A DNA stretch of 55,733 bases from Verrucomicrobiota bacterium (GTDB lineage Bacteria; Verrucomicrobiota; Verrucomicrobiia; Limisphaerales; JACRJZ01), in NCBI GenBank assembly GCA_016219875.1, contig JACRJZ010000038.1:1-55733 (forward strand), read 5' to 3'. Numbering within the stretch: position 1 is the stretch's first letter; each line of letters starts with the position of its first letter. Below are positions 1-9,500 of the stretch, piece after piece. The notes beneath the pieces were generated by a model. It made no database searches and was not told the origin of the DNA. It was given only the letters and a program-made list of their open reading frames with translations. The position numbers and the translations under genes are program-made.

Positions 1-2580
1 AGCCACGGTGGTCAGGTTGGTGCCGAGCCACACCATCGCCAGCGCGCAGCGGCTCCGATCATAATCGCTGGACGGCGGGTCCACCACTGGCTCGGCAATC
101 GGCGGCGAAGCGTCCACGTCCCGGTAGCGGTTGCGTTTCGTCTGGGAGGTGATCCCGTAAATCTCGCGATTGGCGGTGTCGAACGCCAACCCTTCCACGT
201 CCGCGATCTCATCCTCCACCGCCACCAGGTTGGACTGCGTAACCGCGGTGGCATCTCCGTTCAGTCGGTAAACATGGAAGTTCGTCCGCACCTCGTCATC
301 CACGACGACAATCATCGCCCCGCTGGTGTTGCCCAAGTAGGCTACGCCGGAGGCTTCGTCCACTTCGGAAACCGTGAGAAGCTGCGGCGTGTAAAGTCCA
401 TCCGCGCCGCGCACGTAGTTGGTCGTCGTCACCGTCGGAAACTGAATCCGGTACACAAACTCATCCGCGCCGATGTCCGCCGCGCTGGCGGTGGCGTTGG
501 TCTTCTGGCTGTGGTCCAAACGCGCTTCGCCATCGTGGTCGTAGCGCACCAAGCGGCGGAAGATCGGGAAGGTGTTCGTCGTGCCTTGGTCGATGCACGC
601 CGTGTTGTTGGTCAGCCGACCGGTCCCGTAGGCTTCGAGGCCAGGCTCGATGTTGATGTTGCCCACGCCCAAGATCGGCAGCCCGCGGATGTCGCAGTAG
701 GTCGCCGTGGCGCTGGCTCCGCCGTTGGTGCCCACTTCCGTGCCTTGACTGGAGAACGAGGACCAGACGACGCAGTTGTTCAACTCCACCCGCGCCAGGT
801 TCGTCGCATAGACTTGGCCGCTGGTGTAGCCGCGCGCATTGTCGCTCAGCGTGCAATGGCTCAGCCGCACCAGCGCGTTCGAGCCGGTCACATAGACCGC
901 GCCGCCCGCGCGAGTCGCGCGGTTCGTCATGAAGCGACAGTTCACGAACACTGGGCTGGCATTCGTGCAGAACACCGCGCCGCCGCTGTCCGCACTGGCG
1001 TTGCGCGCGAAGAGACAGTTCACAAACGTGGGGCTGGCCAAGCCCGAACACCACACCGCCCCGCTGGCCGCGTTGCTGATGGTGAAGCCCGCCACCACGG
1101 TCCACCACGCCTGCGTCGGCGAGTTGAAGACGAACGCCCGGCTGCCCGCGGCGTTGGTGCAATCGATCACCGTCTGCTCCGCTCCGCGCTCGGCCATCAA
1201 CACCAGCCGCTTCGCGCCGAAGCTGAGATTGCGATTGCTCGGCCCGGTATAGACGCCCGGCAACACGCGGATGACCGACTCGTTGGTCGCCGCCGCCAGC
1301 GCGTTGCCGATGCTCTGAAACGGCAGGTCCTTGCTCCCGTCGCCGCCCGTCGCCGCGCTCGCGCTCACATACAGCGACGGTGCCGGCAGCGTCTCGAGAT
1401 CAAGCACGCGCGCCAGCCGGAAGAACATAGCCGGCGGATTGAAGTTGGTGATCGTCAACTCCACGTCGTTGGTCTGGATTTCGCGCCACCATTCCCAGCG
1501 AACCGGCGGCGCAATGTTGGTTGCATACAGGAGATCATACACCACGCCCGGCTCCCGGCCACACCACGTCAGCTTCACGTTGTGATTCGTGAAGACCGCG
1601 CCCTGGTTGGTAAACACGTGCAAGGCGGGCAGCAGCGTGGCCGTCAGTTTGAATTCCGAGCAGCCGCCTTCGCCCCCATCCAGCAGCATCGTCTGTCCCA
1701 CCGGCGCCCACAGCGACTGCGCGGCGCGCGCCTGTCTCGCCGCCAGCCGCGCCGCGTCTTCGTCTTCCGAGATCGGCCCCAAGGCGGCTTGGCGATAGGT
1801 CTGTTGGAAATACGCCGCCACTTGCGCTTCGCTCAACGGACCGCCGAAAGAACCCACCTCGTCAAACGCTCCGCCCGCCGTCTCGGTACCCGCGAGTGTG
1901 CTGCCCAGCACCAACGCCGCCGCCGGTGCGGGGATGGCCAACGTGCCTGCGCCGGTCGCCACCAGTTGGCCATCCAGAAAAAGCCCCGTGCCTTGCGGCC
2001 CGTAATCCAACACCACTAAATGCGCTTCGCCTGCGCGCCATGCGATCGGTGCCCGCAGCATTTCCGTCGGCCCGCGCTCACCCGGCGCCAGCAGCACCAG
2101 CGCGTTGCCGTCGGGCGTGACTTGCAGCGACCAGACCGTCACCGCGTCCCCACCACCCACCGCCGCGAAGTCCAGCACGCGCGCCGCGTACCCGATCCCC
2201 GCCCCGCCCATACCCGCCGACGACCAATACGGCGTCAGCCACAACCGCACCGCGCCGCCGAAGCCGTCGCACGCGAGATTGGTGTGCCCACCCGCGTCGA
2301 TCCCGCGCACCAGGAACGGCGGCACCCACACTCCGGCCCGCTCCAGAGCGAGGCCCGACCACGACTGGACCAGATTGCCGAAGTGCGGCACGGCCACCAC
2401 CGCCTCGCTTTGCCCGAACGTGTAGAGATCATCGAACCTCGCCTGAAACAGCAGCGGCGGCACGCCTGGCAGCGGCGGCAGCGGCGGGACCGGTGGCCGC
2501 GGCCGCGCGTGGACCGACACGGCACAGCAAAGGGTGAAGGAGAGAGTGACGAACCCCAAGACCGACCTCAGCGTTTTCAT
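1..2580 (-). CDS. Secreted LamG-like plus right-handed beta-helix protein (3' end outside window)
   Basis: The frame is open from the ATG at 2580 to the window edge (860 codons, no stop seen), so the C-terminus is missing. The product starts with a Sec signal peptide (MKTLRSVLGFVTLSFTLCCA) and a Pro-rich linker. A LamG/concanavalin-like module follows (about residues 35-240; 'LFLDGQLVATG', 'GGAFDEVGSFGGPLSEAQVAAYFQQ'). Next come a short beta-sandwich that includes 'VVYDLLYATN' and 'MFFRLARV', and a beta-helix region with repeated 'FVNC.F..N.A' and 'GGAVY' rungs. After the helix comes 'ASAADIGADEF', which resembles the choice-of-anchor Q segment. Beyond this it resembles the start of a propeller ('SEVDEASGVAYLG'). 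It is an extracellular or cell-surface protein, perhaps a carbohydrate binder or lyase-like fold; no catalytic residue can be named. The opposite strand carries a long Arg/His-rich ORF that is only its shadow. Confidence 0.8.
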   Translation of the reverse strand, partial: MKTLRSVLGFVTLSFTLCCAVSVHARPRPPVPPLPPLPGVPPLLFQARFDDLYTFGQSEAVVAVPHFGNLVQSWSGLALERAGVWVPPFLVRGIDAGGHTNLACDGFGGAVRLWLTPYWSSAGMGGAGIGYAARVLDFAAVGGGDAVTVWSLQVTPDGNALVLLAPGERGPTEMLRAPIAWRAGEAHLVVLDYGPQGTGLFLDGQLVATGAGTLAIPAPAAALVLGSTLAGTETAGGAFDEVGSFGGPLSEAQVAAYFQQTYRQAALGPISEDEDAARLAARQARAAQSLWAPVGQTMLLDGGEGGCSEFKLTATLLPALHVFTNQGAVFTNHNVKLTWCGREPGVVYDLLYATNIAPPVRWEWWREIQTNDVELTITNFNPPAMFFRLARVLDLETLPAPSLYVSASAATGGDGSKDLPFQSIGNALAAATNESVIRVLPGVYTGPSNRNLSFGAKRLVLMAERGAEQTVIDCTNAAGSRAFVFNSPTQAWWTVVAGFTISNAASGAVWCSGLASPTFVNCLFARNASADSGGAVFCTNASPVFVNCRFMTNRATRAGGAVYVTGSNALVRLSHCTLSDNARGYTSGQVYATNLARVELNNCVVWSSFSSQGTEVGTNGGASATATYCDIRGLPILGVGNINIEPGLEAYGTGRLTNNTACIDQGTTNTFPIFRRLVRYDHDGEARLDHSQKTNATASAADIGADEFVYRIQFPTVTTTNYVRGADGLYTPQLLTVSEVDEASGVAYLGNTSGAMIVVVDDEVRTNFHVYRLNGDATAVTQSNLVAVEDEIADVEGLAFDTANREIYGITSQTKRNRYRDVDASPPIAEPVVDPPSSDYDRSRCALAMVWLGTNLTTVA

Positions 2581-2774
2581 GATTTGACCAGTTTCCCGAT
2601 TTCTCCGCCTGCCGCCTTTCGGCAGACCTCCACACTCCTGCGGGCAGGAACCCCCAGACCGCCAGTGGACGGGCCGAACCCTGAGCGCGCAGGCGCAAGA
2701 ACGCAAGCCCGGAATTCAAAAACTTAAGATATGCCTTATGGGCTGCCGCGACCCTTGCTGGTTCCGTTGCCAGC

Positions 2775-2996
2775 GTGGCGTCCGTTCCGAAACATCGCCG
2801 GGTTCTGGGGCAGCGCGTTCGGCTCTATCGCAAGTTGAGCCGTTTGACGCAGGAGAGGCTGGCCGAAAAGGCCCAGCTCGCTCCGACCTACATCAGCGAC
2901 ATCGAACGGGGTCAGGAAACGATTTCGGTGGATGCTCTCCAGCGAATCGCCAAGGCGCTGAGCGTGGGCTTGGAAGACCTCTTTCACGGTAGCTAG
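2775..2996 (+). CDS. Small XRE-family transcriptional regulator
   Basis: This 73-residue protein is almost entirely one Cro/C1 helix-turn-helix domain. It reads 'LGQRVRLYRKLSRLTQERLAEKAQLAPTYISDIERGQETISVDALQRIAKALSVGLEDLF', with the usual recognition-helix pattern (LTQ..LA..A.....IS.IERG) and the closing 'L..IA.AL.V....LF'. It has no effector domain, so it probably acts as a simple dimeric DNA-binding repressor. The start is GTG at 2775; no in-frame ATG lies nearby, although the frame is open further upstream. It sits between the divergent exoprotein genes at 2580 (minus) and 3389 (plus) and could regulate either. Solitary regulators of this type are common, and a target cannot be read from the sequence. 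Confidence 0.85.
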   Translation: MASVPKHRRVLGQRVRLYRKLSRLTQERLAEKAQLAPTYISDIERGQETISVDALQRIAKALSVGLEDLFHGS

Positions 2997-3388
2997 CCGG
3001 GCTTGGCGCGTTGGCTCACGAGCGAGGCGCAGCACGCCGGCGGACTTCTACACGTTCAATCAGCGGCACGTCCCACGAGCGTTTCCGTGCATCGCCTTTT
3101 CCGCGGTCGCTCCGATGTGCGTGCCGAGGAGGTCCTCAAGTCATCATGGCCAGTTGACAACGAGGGCGGGCCGCCGGCACAATCCGCGCCAGACGTCCGG
3201 TAAAGTGGTTGCAATGCCGCGCAGCATGAATGCCTGTTCCGACCGAGGCCGCGATGGTGTTACTGGCGAAACGCTGGCAACTCCAGGGGCCGGTTGTGCT
3301 TCAGGGCAGTGCGATCCTTGGCCCCACGTCGCATCCCCACCTCGGCAGTTGAACCCTCCCGGTGAGCACCCGCTCACTTCTCCTACTC
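2997..3388. other. Intergenic region upstream of the propeller exoprotein gene
   Basis: I see no convincing gene in this gap of about 390 bases. It holds one plausible sigma-70-like promoter (listed separately at 3154-3183), which would leave a leader of about 200 nt before the ATG at 3389. The short ORFs here have no protein-like composition. Confidence 0.4.
3154..3183 (+). promoter_or_regulatory. Candidate sigma-70-like promoter
   Basis: TTGACA at 3154-3159 (a perfect -35 hexamer) is followed after 18 bases by CACAAT at 3178-3183. It points towards the exoprotein gene at 3389. The perfect -35 box stands out in GC-rich DNA, but the spacing is one base long and the call rests on sequence only. 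Confidence 0.35.
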
Positions 3389-6124
3389 ATGAAGATCCTA
3401 ACAGAACTCCCCCGGTCCTCCCGTCTCCTTGGACAGCCTACTCGCCCCTTCCTCCGGCTGCTCGGCTGGGCGGTACTGCTCGGCACCGTGGTTGCCCGGT
3501 TGACAGCCCAAGAAGTCACGATCGCCAGCGATGACTTCGAAGCTTACACCGGCGCGGCGACGAGTCTGAGCGACACGAACAACGCCAACCCGGCCACGCC
3601 CAGCATCGCGATTGCCGACGACACTCCCGTCGGCACGGGTGCGGTCGCAGGCAGCGGCGTGCAACTGATCAACTGGCTGGCCCACTCAGGCTCGCAGTCG
3701 CTGTTGCTCCGCAGTGGCACCGAGGCCCAGTTGCACATGCCCAACACGCGCAGTGGCCCTCGTTACCAGCTCGATTTCTGGCTCTACGTCGTCAAAGGCG
3801 CCGGCAACCGGAGTTTCTTCACGATCCTGCGCGCGATGGGCGCTGACAGCAACGGGGACGACCTCCTCGCCTATCAGTCCGACCGCGCCGCCAATCGGAA
3901 CATCCGCTACTACGATGGCGTGGGCAGTGTGCCGGCCGCCAATTGGGTGCAAACCGGGGTGCAGCACGTCGAGAGCACCTGGCAACATCACCGCTTCGTC
4001 ATCGATATGGCCGCGCAGAAATTCCACCTCTTCATTGATGACATGGACACCGCCGTCGTCACGAACGGCGACCTGTCTCGTCCCGATGTGCCGGTTCCTA
4101 CGATGCTGATCATCCGGCACGAGGGGGATTCCGCCGACGACGGTTACTTCGCCATCGACGACCTCAGCCTGACGGTCACGGGATCGACCGATTTGGCGAG
4201 CACCTTCCGGGACGGATTCGAGAGTTACGCGGCGGTGACGAATGTGACGGACGACGCGGACCCGCAGGGAGTCTGGGTTACGGTCGAAACCCAGGGCACC
4301 GGCGGGGGCAAAGATGTCGTTCCCACCAAAGTGCAGGTGGTAGGCACGAACGTCGTGATCCCGCACTCCGGCCAGCAATGCCTGAAACTCGAAGGCGGCC
4401 AGCGCGCGGGCGTGAGCTTCGCCTGGGGCGTAACGCCGCTGAGCGACGTGCAAATCACCTGGTGGGCGCGCGTCCCGGCTTCGGTCCGGGGCACGACGGC
4501 AAACTATCTTCGCATGTCCCTCTACGGCGTCGAGAACGGCAGCAGTTACGCGGGCGATTCGGCGCTGCTCGGCTACGGTTCGCGCGATGCGAGCGTCGGC
4601 GATGAGACGTCGCTCACCTACTACACCACGGCCTGGGTGAACTCGGGCGCCGACTACACCCCTGACACCTGGGAGGAGTATCGACTGACCACGCACAACC
4701 ACTTCGGGCAGTACACGATCATCAAGAACCCGAGCAGCGGCGCGCCGGAAATCATCGTGGAACGCGCGGCGTTGATCGGCACGGCAACCAATTGGGGGCC
4801 GACTTTCCTGGTGGCCTGGAGTTCCTCGAATGGCTCGGGGCATCCGCCGGTGTATGTGGACGACATCGAAATTCTCTCCCTGACTTCCAATCCCAATCCG
4901 CTGCCGGAGCCGTACACGGTGGCGTTCCACGCTGACCGGTTCACCAACGCGACCGTGCTCAAGTTCGCTGGACCCGTCGGCGATGTAGCCGTTGATCCGC
5001 GCGACAACACCACCATCCTGTTCGCGGTGGATGCGGCGGCACCGGCGGGCGGCATCTATCGGGCCCGCAAAGTCGCCAGCGGTCACTGGACCATCGATCC
5101 GCAGCCGGTGGTCGCGAATCTCGATCGTCCCTCCGGCCTGGTCCTTGCTGAGGACGGGACGCTCTGGTGGACGCACGACTTCACGATGTCGCTGATGCGG
5201 CTGCGCGCGCCTTGGGAATCCAATGTGGCCGAGCGCATCATCGCCAACTTCGGTCCGGCGACCACGGATGATGATCCCATTGATCTGACCATCGCGCCCG
5301 CGACCTTCGGGGGCGCGCTGGCCAGCGCCGGCATGATCCTGGTGGCGGATCGCGGCTCCGACGGTGATTCGAGCAATGCGGTGTTCTTCGTCGATGCGGC
5401 CACCACGCAGTTGGACCAAGCTCCTTACGAGAGTTTCCTCGTGCCGCCGACCATCGCTACCTTGGGCACGCTCAACGTGAACGCCATCGCTCCCTTGGCG
5501 CTACGCGGCGAAGTCGTCACCGTGAGTGAGGATGGTTACATCGCGGCCATCAACGGCGATGGCGCGGCGCGCCGGATTGTGCCGACGGCTCTTTATTCGG
5601 CGGGCGGCCCCGTGCTGACGAGCGCCGTGGCTGTGGATCCGACCACGGGACGCATCTGGGTGGCCGATGACGCGCTGGATCAAGTGTGGTCCATCGACTC
5701 CACGATCGATCCGTTCGACCGGCAACCGGACCGGCAGGAACTCAGTTTCCCGCTGACCAATCCTTCCCGCCCCGATCGGCAGATTGATATCCACGATCCC
5801 GGCATGACCTTCGCGCCGGACGGCAGCGTCCTGGTGTTGAGCGACACGAGCACTGCGGATGGCAACGGGCGCCTGCTCATTTTCCACAACGAGGCGTTTA
5901 CCATTCCCACGTTCCGCCTCGCGAACTGCGCTCCCGGTCCCCAGGGCGTGGAATTGCAGTGGCAAGCGGCGGGCAACGTGGCCTTCCGCGTCCTGCGCGC
6001 GACCAACCTGACGTCTTCCACGGCGTTTCAGGACATCTCGGGCGAGTTGCGGGGGACGCGGTTCACCGACACCAACGCCCCCGCTGGCCAGGCCTTCTAC
6101 CGGATCGAGGCCAGGCCGCAGTGA
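3389..6124 (+). CDS. Secreted protein with two LamG-like modules and a beta-propeller
   Basis: This is a 911-residue exported protein. An N-terminal signal anchor or signal peptide is seen ('LLGWAVLLGTVVARLTAQ', cleavage probably after TAQ near residue 40). Two related jelly-roll modules follow, opening 'DDFEAYTGAATSLSD' and 'DGFESYAAVTNVTDD', each ending in a 'YFAIDDLSLTV' or 'VYVDDIEILSL' strand. The second half has propeller blades of the NHL/SMP-30 kind ('GDVAVDPRD', 'RPSGLVLAEDGTLWW', 'AVAVDPTTGRIWVADD', 'GMTFAPDGSVLVLSD'). It closes with a domain of about 65 residues ending 'AFYRIEARPQ', similar to the C-terminus of the next gene. The ORF can also start at GTG 3362, nine codons upstream. 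ATG 3389 is preferred because it gives a normal MKIL... leader; neither start has a clear Shine-Dalgarno sequence. The role is probably binding or processing of extracellular polymer, which is inference only. Confidence 0.75.
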   Translation: MKILTELPRSSRLLGQPTRPFLRLLGWAVLLGTVVARLTAQEVTIASDDFEAYTGAATSLSDTNNANPATPSIAIADDTPVGTGAVAGSGVQLINWLAHSGSQSLLLRSGTEAQLHMPNTRSGPRYQLDFWLYVVKGAGNRSFFTILRAMGADSNGDDLLAYQSDRAANRNIRYYDGVGSVPAANWVQTGVQHVESTWQHHRFVIDMAAQKFHLFIDDMDTAVVTNGDLSRPDVPVPTMLIIRHEGDSADDGYFAIDDLSLTVTGSTDLASTFRDGFESYAAVTNVTDDADPQGVWVTVETQGTGGGKDVVPTKVQVVGTNVVIPHSGQQCLKLEGGQRAGVSFAWGVTPLSDVQITWWARVPASVRGTTANYLRMSLYGVENGSSYAGDSALLGYGSRDASVGDETSLTYYTTAWVNSGADYTPDTWEEYRLTTHNHFGQYTIIKNPSSGAPEIIVERAALIGTATNWGPTFLVAWSSSNGSGHPPVYVDDIEILSLTSNPNPLPEPYTVAFHADRFTNATVLKFAGPVGDVAVDPRDNTTILFAVDAAAPAGGIYRARKVASGHWTIDPQPVVANLDRPSGLVLAEDGTLWWTHDFTMSLMRLRAPWESNVAERIIANFGPATTDDDPIDLTIAPATFGGALASAGMILVADRGSDGDSSNAVFFVDAATTQLDQAPYESFLVPPTIATLGTLNVNAIAPLALRGEVVTVSEDGYIAAINGDGAARRIVPTALYSAGGPVLTSAVAVDPTTGRIWVADDALDQVWSIDSTIDPFDRQPDRQELSFPLTNPSRPDRQIDIHDPGMTFAPDGSVLVLSDTSTADGNGRLLIFHNEAFTIPTFRLANCAPGPQGVELQWQAAGNVAFRVLRATNLTSSTAFQDISGELRGTRFTDTNAPAGQAFYRIEARPQ

Positions 6125-6556
6125 ACCGTTCTTGGGAGTGCGCCGGCAGAGCGAAGCCGCGCCGGCGCTTTGGTTTGAACCTTGATCGTGCCGTTGATCT
6201 CGCGCAAAGACGCCCAGCCGCAATGGCCACGGAAATCGGCCAGCCAGCATGCTCACCTCAGCCGTATCCATGCAGTTGAGGGAACCACGAAACACACGAA
6301 ATACACGAAAACAAAGGCTGAACCGCGGTGGGGAGCGGAGGCTCCGGCGTCACCAAAAGGTGACCGCGCTGAGGGACCTTTCCGTTTCCGGGCCAGCCAC
6401 GGTTTTCTTGGGTCTTCCTTTCGTGTGTTTCGTGTATTTCGTGGTTCTACTGAATTGTTACGGCTCGGTGGTGATCGTCCTGTGCCGCGTGCCTCTTTGT
6501 GTCGCTGCGTCTCTGCGCGAGGTTTCTGGCCGGCTATCCACTTCTCACCGCGTTCG
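6125..6556. repeat. Intergenic repeat cluster with CACGAAA inverted repeat
   Basis: This gap of 432 bases has no gene. At 6138-6172 it carries a GCGCCGGCAGAGCG...GGCGCTTT element (a family seen again near 30.36 kb). Two 29-base arms follow at 6282-6310 and 6419-6447. Each arm is built of three units of about 9 bases of the form CACGAAAYA, and the arms are in opposite orientation. A stretch rich in 'CTCTGCGCGAGG' lies just before the next gene (6500-6530). An ORF beginning at 6182 reads through all of this into the CotH gene, but that part looks like translated repeat, not protein. Confidence 0.6.
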
Positions 6557-9500
6557 ATGAAAACTCGTCTCGTTCCACTCACCGTCCTCACGACACTCCT
6601 GCTCGCCAGCCTGGCCGGGCCGATGTCCGGCTTGGCTCAGGGCACCGTGATTCCACTCGGCTCCACCTGGAAGTATCTCGATACCGGCGTGGACCAAGGC
6701 AGCGAATGGACCGCGCTCACCTTCGACGACAGCTCCTGGAAATCCGGCCGCGCCGAGCTGGGTTACGGTGACAACGACGAGGCGACCGTCATCAGCTACG
6801 GGCCGAGTTCGACGAACAAGTTTCCCACCGCCTATTTCCGGCGCACGTTCACGGTGGCGGACCCGGCAGCGTGGGGGCCAATGATCCTGACGCTCGTCTA
6901 TGACGACGGGGCGGTGGTCTATGTGAACGGCGGCGAAGTGTTCCGCCTCAACCTGCCCGAAGGCACGGTTTCCTACTCGACTTGGGCGACGGTGGCCAGC
7001 AACTACCAGCCCGTCACGACCGACCTCAGCCCCTCCGTGTTGATCGCGGGCACGAACGTCATCGCGGTCGAAATGCACCAGGGCAACCGCACCAGTTCCG
7101 ATCTCAGCTTCGACCTGTCGCTCGTCGGAACGAATACGCTTCCCTCGGTCACGCTCGTCCAGCCCACCAACGACGCCGCCTTCGTGGTCGGCACTCCCAT
7201 CGTTCTGGTGGCCGACGCCAGCGACTTGGCGGGTGTAGCGCAGGTCGAGTTCTTCCGCGGGACCAGCAGTCTGGGCGTCGATACCACGAGTCCCTACAGC
7301 GTCAGCGTGAGCAATCTAATCGAAGGCAGCTACACGTTCACCGCGGCAGTCATGGACATTGACGGCGCCACTGTCACCTCGATGCCAGTGACGATTCACG
7401 TGAGTGACCCCAATCCGCCGGTGTTGCTTTCCGCCACGGGCACGACGAACCAGGTCACGGTGTTTCTCTCGAAGCGTGTCGTGGCCCCGGGCGCGCTCGC
7501 AGCCGGCAACTACAGATTGGACCTGGGCGCCACGGTGCTCGTGGCCGGCTACGGCGCCGCCTCCAACATCGTTCTGCTCACCACCTCCCCACTCGCGCCC
7601 GGTGCCAGCTACACGCTGACCGTCTCAAACGTGCAGGACGCTGCGGGCCAGAGTCTGGCGCCCGGTTCGCAAGCCCGTTTCACGGTTTCCAGTTTTCAAG
7701 GCGCCAACATCGGCAATCCCGCCCTGGCCGGCTCCGCGATCCAGGTCGGCAGCGGATTCGATGTGGTTGCGGCGGGCACTGGGATCAACGGAACGTCAGA
7801 CCAGTTCTACTTCGCCAGCGAATCGCGCACCGGGAACTTCGATGTAAAGGTGCGCGTGCAATCACTCAGCCTGTCCGACGCCTGGGCCACCGCCGGCTTG
7901 ATGGCGCGCGAGTCCCTGGCGGCCGGCAGCCGGTTCGCCGCGACGCTCGCGCCACCGGCGCTCAGCGGGACGTTCTTCTGCTATCGCTTCGACGCGAACG
8001 GCAACACGACCAACGGCGGCGCGTTTCCCGTCACGTATCCCGCGACGTGGCTGCGCTTGCAGCGAAACGGCAACTTGTTCGTCGGCTACGCCGGGTTCGA
8101 CGGTGAAGCTTGGACCCGCCTGGGCAGCGTCACGATGAACCTGCCCGGCCCGGTGCTGCTCGGCCTCGCGCTGAGCAGTCGGAACACGAACGCCCCGACC
8201 ACCGCTCAGTTCCGCGACTACGCCAACGTGACCAACTCACCGCCCGGCGTGGCGCTCACGTTGCCGCGCGAACCGCTCGGTCCGTGCAGCCGGCGCAGCG
8301 GCTTGGTCTTCTCGGAGATCATGTATCATCCGCGCCGCGAGCCGAGCCAGAGCGCGCAGTTGCTGGAGTTCATTGAGATCTACAACGCCGAACCGCTCTT
8401 CCACGATCTCAGCGGCTATCGCTTGACCGGTGCGATCGACTACACGTTCCCGACCAACACGGTCATGCCCGCCGGTTCGTTTCTGGTGGTGGCCCGCGAC
8501 CCAGCCGCGTTGCAGGCGTCCTGCGGTCTGGCGGACTCGCTCGGTCCGTGGGACGGCGCCATCACGAACGGCTTGCCCGATGACGAAGGCCGCCTCCGGC
8601 TGCGTCACCGCGCGGGCGAAGTCTTGCTTGAGGTGAACTATCGCGGCCAAGCGCCTTGGCCGATGGCTGCCGACGGCACCGGCCATTCGATGGTCCTGGC
8701 CCGTCCTTCTTACGGCGAGGACGATCCGCGCGCCTGGACGGCCAGTGAGGCGATCGGCGGATCGCCCGGCCGTGATGAGCCGTTCACCTCGGAGCCACTG
8801 AGCTCGGTCGTCATCAATGAGTTCCTCGCCAACTCCGAACTGCCGGCCGAGGACTTCGTCGAACTCTACAATCACAGCAATCAAGAGGTTGATCTCTCCG
8901 GCGCGTATCTCAGCGACGATCGCGACACGAACAAGTTCCGCATCCCGGACGGCACGCGCCTCGGCCCGCGCGGCTTCGTCGCATTCACGGAAAGCACGCT
9001 CGGCTTTGCGCTGAGTTCCGGCGGCGAGCGCATCTACCTCGTAAACTCGAACCAAAGCCGTGTCATCGACGTAGCGGCTTTCGGCGGGCAGGCCACCGGC
9101 GTTTCGAGTGGCCGCTATCCCGACGGCGCGCCGGACTTCTGCGAGTTGACCACTCCGACTTTCGCCACCACCAACGCCGCGCCCCTTCGGCGCGACATCG
9201 TGATCAACGAGATCATGTTCAATCCGATCTCCGGGAACAGTGATGACGAGTATCTCGAACTCTACAATCGCGGCACGAACACGGTGAACCTCGGCCTGTG
9301 GCGCCTGAGCGACGGCGTCAACTTCACGTTCCCCGCCAACACCCTGCTCGCTCCGGGCGGTTACCTCGTTGTGGCGCGAAACACCTTGCGCCTGATGAGC
9401 CACTATCCGCATCTGACGAGCGCCAACACCGTCGGCAATTACAGCGGCTCGCTCGACAACGGCGGCGAACGGATTGCGCTCTCCATGCCGGAAGTCGTCG

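Noticed and set aside
274..2019. Long plus-strand ORF of 581 codons
   Set aside because: It is extremely rich in Arg, His and Ala with no domain pattern and is antisense to the open, domain-rich frame 2580 to 1 on the minus strand. It is a GC-driven shadow.
3686..5419. Minus-strand ORF of 577 codons
   Set aside because: It is Arg/His/Gly-rich low-complexity translation opposite the two-module exoprotein gene, which has a signal peptide and clear domains.
6182..6556. N-terminal extension of the CotH gene
   Set aside because: The extra 125 codons translate dispersed repeat DNA. A normal signal peptide starts at ATG 6557.
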